Origin: Treponema sp.
GTDB lineage: Bacteria; Spirochaetota; Spirochaetia; Treponematales; Breznakiellaceae
NCBI GenBank assembly: GCA_031272575.1
Contig: JAISTO010000222.1
Location: forward strand, 1 to 8,931
Length of the DNA: 8,931 bases
Direction: 5' to 3'
Shown: positions 6,246 to 8,931 of the stretch, one piece after another
How the letters are laid out: each line of letters starts with the position of its first letter
Numbering within the stretch: the stretch's first letter is position 1
Position numbers and translations under genes: made by a program
Notes under the pieces: generated by a model
Seen by the model: only the letters and a program-made list of their open reading frames with translations
What the model was told of the DNA's origin: nothing
The model's database searches: none

Positions 6246-6982
6246 AGCGGCGCTTGTTGGGCATGGTGTTTGTTTTCTGGACACTCTGTTCGGGATGCAC
6301 GACCATCAACCGAGTCCGGAAAAACCAGACGCTCTATTTTGTCGGGGCCTTCACCAACTGGACCTTCGAGCCTATGACCCGCGATATGCGGAACCCCGCG
6401 AAGTTCCGCATGGGGCGCTTCTTCACCTGGAAGGAGGGGGGCAATTTCAAGTTCGGGGTGAACCCGTCCAGTTGGAAAAATATGTACCACCCCGCCATTG
6501 CGGACGCGCCCTACGATTACCGCATCGCGATCCGGGACAGCGCCGACGATCACACCTGGCGCATGAAGGAGGGCGAATGCGGCAGGGCCTACAAGATGGT
6601 CTTCGACACGAGCGTCTGGCCCATGCGCTTTGATATGACGCCCTTCGATCCGCTCGCGGATATCAGCATGGAGGGGGACGCGGTCGAGGGCGCGGCGCGT
6701 TTCGCGCAGGTGGGGGACAACCGTTACGTGTACACCTGGCGCGGCCCCCTGAAGAGGGGGCGCCTGGTGCTCACCGCGAAGGACGATTCGCGCGCGTTCC
6801 GCATAGAGCCCTGGAAGGACGGCCTCACGCCGGACGGTACCATGCAGCAGATTGACATAAGCGAGACCGCCGCTGAAGCGGCGCCCCGCGCGTGGCAGAT
6901 CGAGACGGCGGGGCTCTATACCATCATCCTCGATCAACTGGCCGACTACATAGTAATTGAACGGGGGGGAGGGGTACAATGA
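6242..6982 (+). CDS. Second SusE/SusF-like lipoprotein
   Basis: This 246-residue protein has a basic start (MKRR), a hydrophobic core and the lipobox-like CSGC, with C19 as the likely lipidated residue; Cys at -3 is non-standard. Two modules can be seen. The first (about 30-135) begins TLYFVGAFTNW, followed by MTRD, FTW and KF strands and WKNMYHP. The second (about 141-241) has YTWRGPLKRGRLVLTAK and ends AGLYTIILD...IVIE. The order matches the modules of the preceding gene, but the sequences have diverged well, so the two proteins look like old paralogues that may bind different parts of one glycan. Exposed Trp residues (W40, W63, W78) are candidate sugar-stacking sites. It is translationally coupled on both sides by ATGA overlaps; AAGGAG (6230-6235) lies six bases before its ATG. 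The module call is weaker than for its neighbour. Confidence 0.7.
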   Translation: MKRRLLGMVFVFWTLCSGCTTINRVRKNQTLYFVGAFTNWTFEPMTRDMRNPAKFRMGRFFTWKEGGNFKFGVNPSSWKNMYHPAIADAPYDYRIAIRDSADDHTWRMKEGECGRAYKMVFDTSVWPMRFDMTPFDPLADISMEGDAVEGAARFAQVGDNRYVYTWRGPLKRGRLVLTAKDDSRAFRIEPWKDGLTPDGTMQQIDISETAAEAAPRAWQIETAGLYTIILDQLADYIVIERGGGVQ

Positions 6983-8340
6983 CATTAATACTCTCACTCT
7001 TATTGATGACTCTCATGCCCCTGCCGGGCGTGGCGCAAACAAACGGCTATACGCCGCCGCTTTACTGGTCGGTGTACGAATATCATTTTTTGCTGGAAAA
7101 ACAGGGCGTCAAAGATAATTACATACCCGAGGACGTCTTCCGCGCAAATGTCGATTGGGTCGAGCGGGAATTGAAACCGCATGGCTTCACGATGATCGCT
7201 ATGGACGGCTGGGGCGATGACTGGTACCACCGGAACGACGCGGGCTACCGCACGACGCATTCGCGGCATTGGCGGCACGACTACGCGTGGTGGGCCGCGG
7301 AACTCGCGCGGCGCGGCATGACGCTCGGCATCTACGACAACCCCCTCTGGGTGAGCCGCGAGGACGCGAAGGCGGGCAAGAAAGTCGCGGGCACAAATAT
7401 CTCCATTGCGTCGCTTATCGACCCGCGCGAAAAAAGCGCGTTCGGATTCACCTGGGTACAGGTTGATCGTCCCGGCGCGGAGGAGTACATAAAAGGCAAC
7501 GTGTATCACTGGGCGGATATGGGCGTGCGTTTTTTGCGGGTTGATTTTCTGTCGTGGTACGAAACCGGCTGGGAGGACAACTGGGGGCATGGGGGCGGCT
7601 GGGTGGGGAAGCGCGGACGGCCCCGCGAGCACTACGAGACCGCGCTCCGCTGGATGCGCGAGGCCTGCGATGAGCGGGGGGTGTACCTGTCACTCGTTAT
7701 GCCTGACCTGGGACACGAGGGCGAAATCGAGCGGCGTTACGGCCGTATGTACCGCATAAACGAGGACAGCGCGGAAGGGGGCTGGTGGCGCTTTTCGGAA
7801 AACGGCCGGGGGCAGCGCAAGGCGCATTTTTCGCAGTGGCGTTCCCCCTTCGACGGCTTTATTTACTGGTCGCGCTATTCGGGGAAAAACGCGGCCCGTA
7901 TGGACGGCGATTTTATTCGGCTGAATACGTATACTGACGAAGAAAAGAAAACGGTCATTACGCTCAGCGTCATTGCGGGGGGGCCGGTGGCTATAACGGA
8001 TCAGGTGACCACGATTGGGAATGGCGTCTGGGCCGCGCAGAACGACGAGATTCTCGCGCTCGCGAAAGAGGGCTTTGCGGCAAAGCCCCTCTCCGCCGAC
8101 CCGTCCGACAGCCCGCGCTCAGAAGTCTGGACCGGCGAACGCGCTGACGGCAGCATCATTGCCGCGTTCTTCAACCGCGGCAGCACCGAGGCCCCCCGCT
8201 GGCTCGACTTCGCCGGCAGCCTCGGCATAGCGCGCGGCTCTGTCCGTGATCTGTGGGCGCGCGCGGATCTGGGCGTACTCGACCATATAGCCGTGAACGT
8301 CCCCGCGCACGGCTGTAAGGTGTTTCAAATACGGAAGTAG
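6979..8340 (+). CDS. Exported GH27-like alpha-galactosidase
   Basis: This 453-residue protein has an N-terminal hydrophobic signal (about 1-19, cleavage near GVAQ). The (beta/alpha)8 barrel carries the clan GH-D pattern: MDGW (D76, sugar-binding region), LGIYDNP, FLRVDF with D189 as likely nucleophile, and RINEDSAEGGWW with D263 as likely acid/base. A beta-sandwich typical of GH27 closes the protein: VWTGERADGSIIAAFFNRG and DLWARADLGVLDHIAVNVPAHG. Such enzymes remove terminal alpha-linked galactose with retention; relatives also include isomaltodextranase and beta-L-arabinopyranosidase, so the exact sugar is open. It is the last gene of the operon, coupled by ATGA to the preceding lipoprotein, with a G/A-rich ribosome site at 6963-6974. 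The signal n-region lacks any Lys or Arg, which is odd for a Sec signal. The likely place of action is the periplasm, on fragments admitted by the barrel protein. Confidence 0.82.
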   Translation: MTLILSLLLMTLMPLPGVAQTNGYTPPLYWSVYEYHFLLEKQGVKDNYIPEDVFRANVDWVERELKPHGFTMIAMDGWGDDWYHRNDAGYRTTHSRHWRHDYAWWAAELARRGMTLGIYDNPLWVSREDAKAGKKVAGTNISIASLIDPREKSAFGFTWVQVDRPGAEEYIKGNVYHWADMGVRFLRVDFLSWYETGWEDNWGHGGGWVGKRGRPREHYETALRWMREACDERGVYLSLVMPDLGHEGEIERRYGRMYRINEDSAEGGWWRFSENGRGQRKAHFSQWRSPFDGFIYWSRYSGKNAARMDGDFIRLNTYTDEEKKTVITLSVIAGGPVAITDQVTTIGNGVWAAQNDEILALAKEGFAAKPLSADPSDSPRSEVWTGERADGSIIAAFFNRGSTEAPRWLDFAGSLGIARGSVRDLWARADLGVLDHIAVNVPAHGCKVFQIRK

Positions 8341-8347
8341 GGGTGTG

Positions 8348-8378
8348 GGGAGTAGGGAATAGGGAGTGGGGAGTAGGG
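8348..8378 (+). repeat. Tandem heptanucleotide repeat, G-rich
   Basis: GGGAGTA, GGGAATA, GGGAGTG and GGGAGTA are followed by GGG: 4.4 copies of a 7-bp unit, starting eight bases after the glycosidase stop. With GGG at 8341-8343 and GGGG at 8347-8350 the stretch has six G-tracts with loops of 3-4 bases, so it meets the usual G-quadruplex rule on this strand. Confidence 0.85.
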
Positions 8379-8455
8379 TGCGCGGCGTTTGCGGGAGGCG
8401 CGGACTACCGGGATGCTTGACGGTATTCGGCGCAGACTACGCGCCAGGCGCAAGC

Positions 8456-8486
8456 CACTCCATACTAGCCACTCCCTACTCCCCAC
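8456..8486 (-). repeat. Inverted array of the same heptanucleotide repeat
   Basis: CACTCCA, TACTAGC, CACTCCC and TACTCCC are followed by CAC: degenerate copies of the GGGAGTA unit on the opposite strand. Bases 8473-8486 are exactly complementary to 8345-8358, and 8474-8486 also to 8366-8378, so two alternative long hairpins are possible. The stretch 8379-8455 between the arrays holds a small hairpin GGCGC-7-GCGCC (8429-8445) and no gene. The pair of arrays could act as an end-of-transcript structure for the operon, but there is no T-run. Confidence 0.75.
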
Positions 8487-8488
8487 AA

Positions 8489-8501
8489 GCGGTAAAACCG
8501 C
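8489..8501. promoter_or_regulatory. Short hairpin directly before the ribosome site
   Basis: GCGGT-AAA-ACCGC forms a 5-bp stem that abuts the ribosome site AAAGGAGA (8502-8509). It could affect translation initiation of the following gene or be chance; no regulator is implied. Confidence 0.4.
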
Positions 8502-8516
8502 AAAGGAGAATAGAGT

Positions 8517-8931
8517 ATGAAAAGAAGCATTCGTTTGTGGGCGGCCGTTCTGGCCGCCGCGCTGGCCGCGGCTTTGGCCGTGATGGGCTGCGAGCACCCG
8601 GACCAGGTGACGGAGAATGACACCGTTACCAGCGTCACCGTGTCGCCGAAAACAGCGGACGTACCCAAAGGCGGTACCTGCCAGTTTTCCGCGGTAGTAA
8701 CGGGGACCGGATCGGGGGACCATTCGGGTGTCATCTGGATCATCCAGGGTGACAAAGCCTCCGACACGAGCATAAGCGGCGCGGGGCTCCTAAGCGTGGC
8801 GGAGGACGAGACCGCGGCAACGCTGACCGTCCGCGCCGCCTCCACCGTCGACCCGGACAAGTACGACGAGGCGACGGTGACGGTGAAGGCATCGGTCGCG
8901 ATTACCGGTTTCACGGTGGAGGACCTCATCG
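8517..8931 (+). CDS. Ig-like-domain lipoprotein, N-terminal part
   Basis: The frame is open from the ATG at 8517 to the window edge, giving 138 residues of a longer protein. It begins with basic residues (MKRSIR) and an Ala/Leu-rich core ending VMGC, with C25 as the likely lipidated cysteine. After a short linker, a bacterial Ig-like (BIG2-type) domain runs from about 37 to 124: it opens VTSVTVSPKTADVPKGGTCQF, has a Trp core (VIWII), an ISGAGLLSV turn and a TLTVRAAS strand. A further segment begins ASVAITGFTVEDLI. AAAGGAGA lies about seven bases upstream of the start. It should be a surface or periplasmic lipoprotein. In Treponema-like genomes such starts are sometimes followed by SUMF1 domains like the one cut at the left edge; that is a guess here. 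No clear promoter is visible. Confidence 0.85.
   Translation, partial: MKRSIRLWAAVLAAALAAALAVMGCEHPDQVTENDTVTSVTVSPKTADVPKGGTCQFSAVVTGTGSGDHSGVIWIIQGDKASDTSISGAGLLSVAEDETAATLTVRAASTVDPDKYDEATVTVKASVAITGFTVEDLI

Noticed and set aside
5882..6997. Long reverse-strand open frame (371 codons) opposite the two lipoprotein genes
   Set aside because: It lies opposite two genes with signal peptides, ribosome sites and ATGA overlaps. Its translation is Arg/His/Pro-rich with no domain pattern, as expected of a shadow frame in GC-rich DNA.
7000..7632. Reverse-strand open frame (210 codons) inside the glycosidase gene
   Set aside because: The + strand encodes a conserved catalytic barrel here; the reverse frame lacks a ribosome site and any recognisable motif.
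8417..8422. TTGACG as -35 box for the last lipoprotein gene
   Set aside because: No acceptable -10 box occurs 16-18 bases downstream.
8348..8486. CRISPR-like array
   Set aside because: The units are 7 bp and contiguous with no spacers, and the second array is inverted.

Overview
The window is GC-rich, bacterial and protein-dense. It most resembles a spirochaete of the Treponema group. That is an inference from several features: SUMF1-domain and Ig-like surface proteins at both ends, relaxed lipoboxes, a C-terminal-aromatic beta-barrel protein, and strong sigma-70 promoters placed very close to start codons. No rRNA, tRNA or CRISPR array was seen. Every gene I could support lies on the + strand.

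Left part (1-3810). The window opens inside the C-terminal half of a SUMF1/formylglycine-generating-enzyme-like protein. A family 4 glycosyltransferase, a YfcE-type phosphodiesterase and a stand-alone SWIM zinc-finger protein follow. Each of these three has its own consensus-like promoter directly before it. The phosphodiesterase promoter lies inside the 3' end of the glycosyltransferase gene. The SWIM gene looks lower in GC than its neighbours.

Middle (3811-4368). A gene-free stretch of about 560 bases holds a 413-bp nested inverted-repeat structure (3870-4282). It has perfect 16-bp ends, a matching 4-bp flank on each side, and internal arms that pair over long distances. It is a good candidate for a non-autonomous insertion element or fold-back repeat. 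It ends 19 bp before the promoter of the next operon.

Glycan operon (4302-8340). A TTGACT-17-TATACT promoter is followed at the expected transcription start by a perfect 14-bp palindrome with a central CG, as expected for a LacI-family operator. Four tightly packed genes follow: an outer-membrane beta-barrel, two lipoprotein candidates each carrying two SusE/SusF-like modules, and an exported GH27-like alpha-galactosidase. The last three are joined by 4-base ATGA overlaps. Read together, they look like a sugar-regulated surface glycan-capture, uptake and cleavage unit. It resembles a Bacteroidetes Sus locus but has no SusC or SusD in the window. This is the most interesting object here.

Right edge (8341-8931). 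Two oppositely oriented arrays of a 7-bp GGGAGTA-like repeat lie between the operon and the 5' part of an Ig-like lipoprotein gene that runs off the window. That gene may belong to the same lipoprotein/Ig/SUMF1 class as the gene cut at the left edge.
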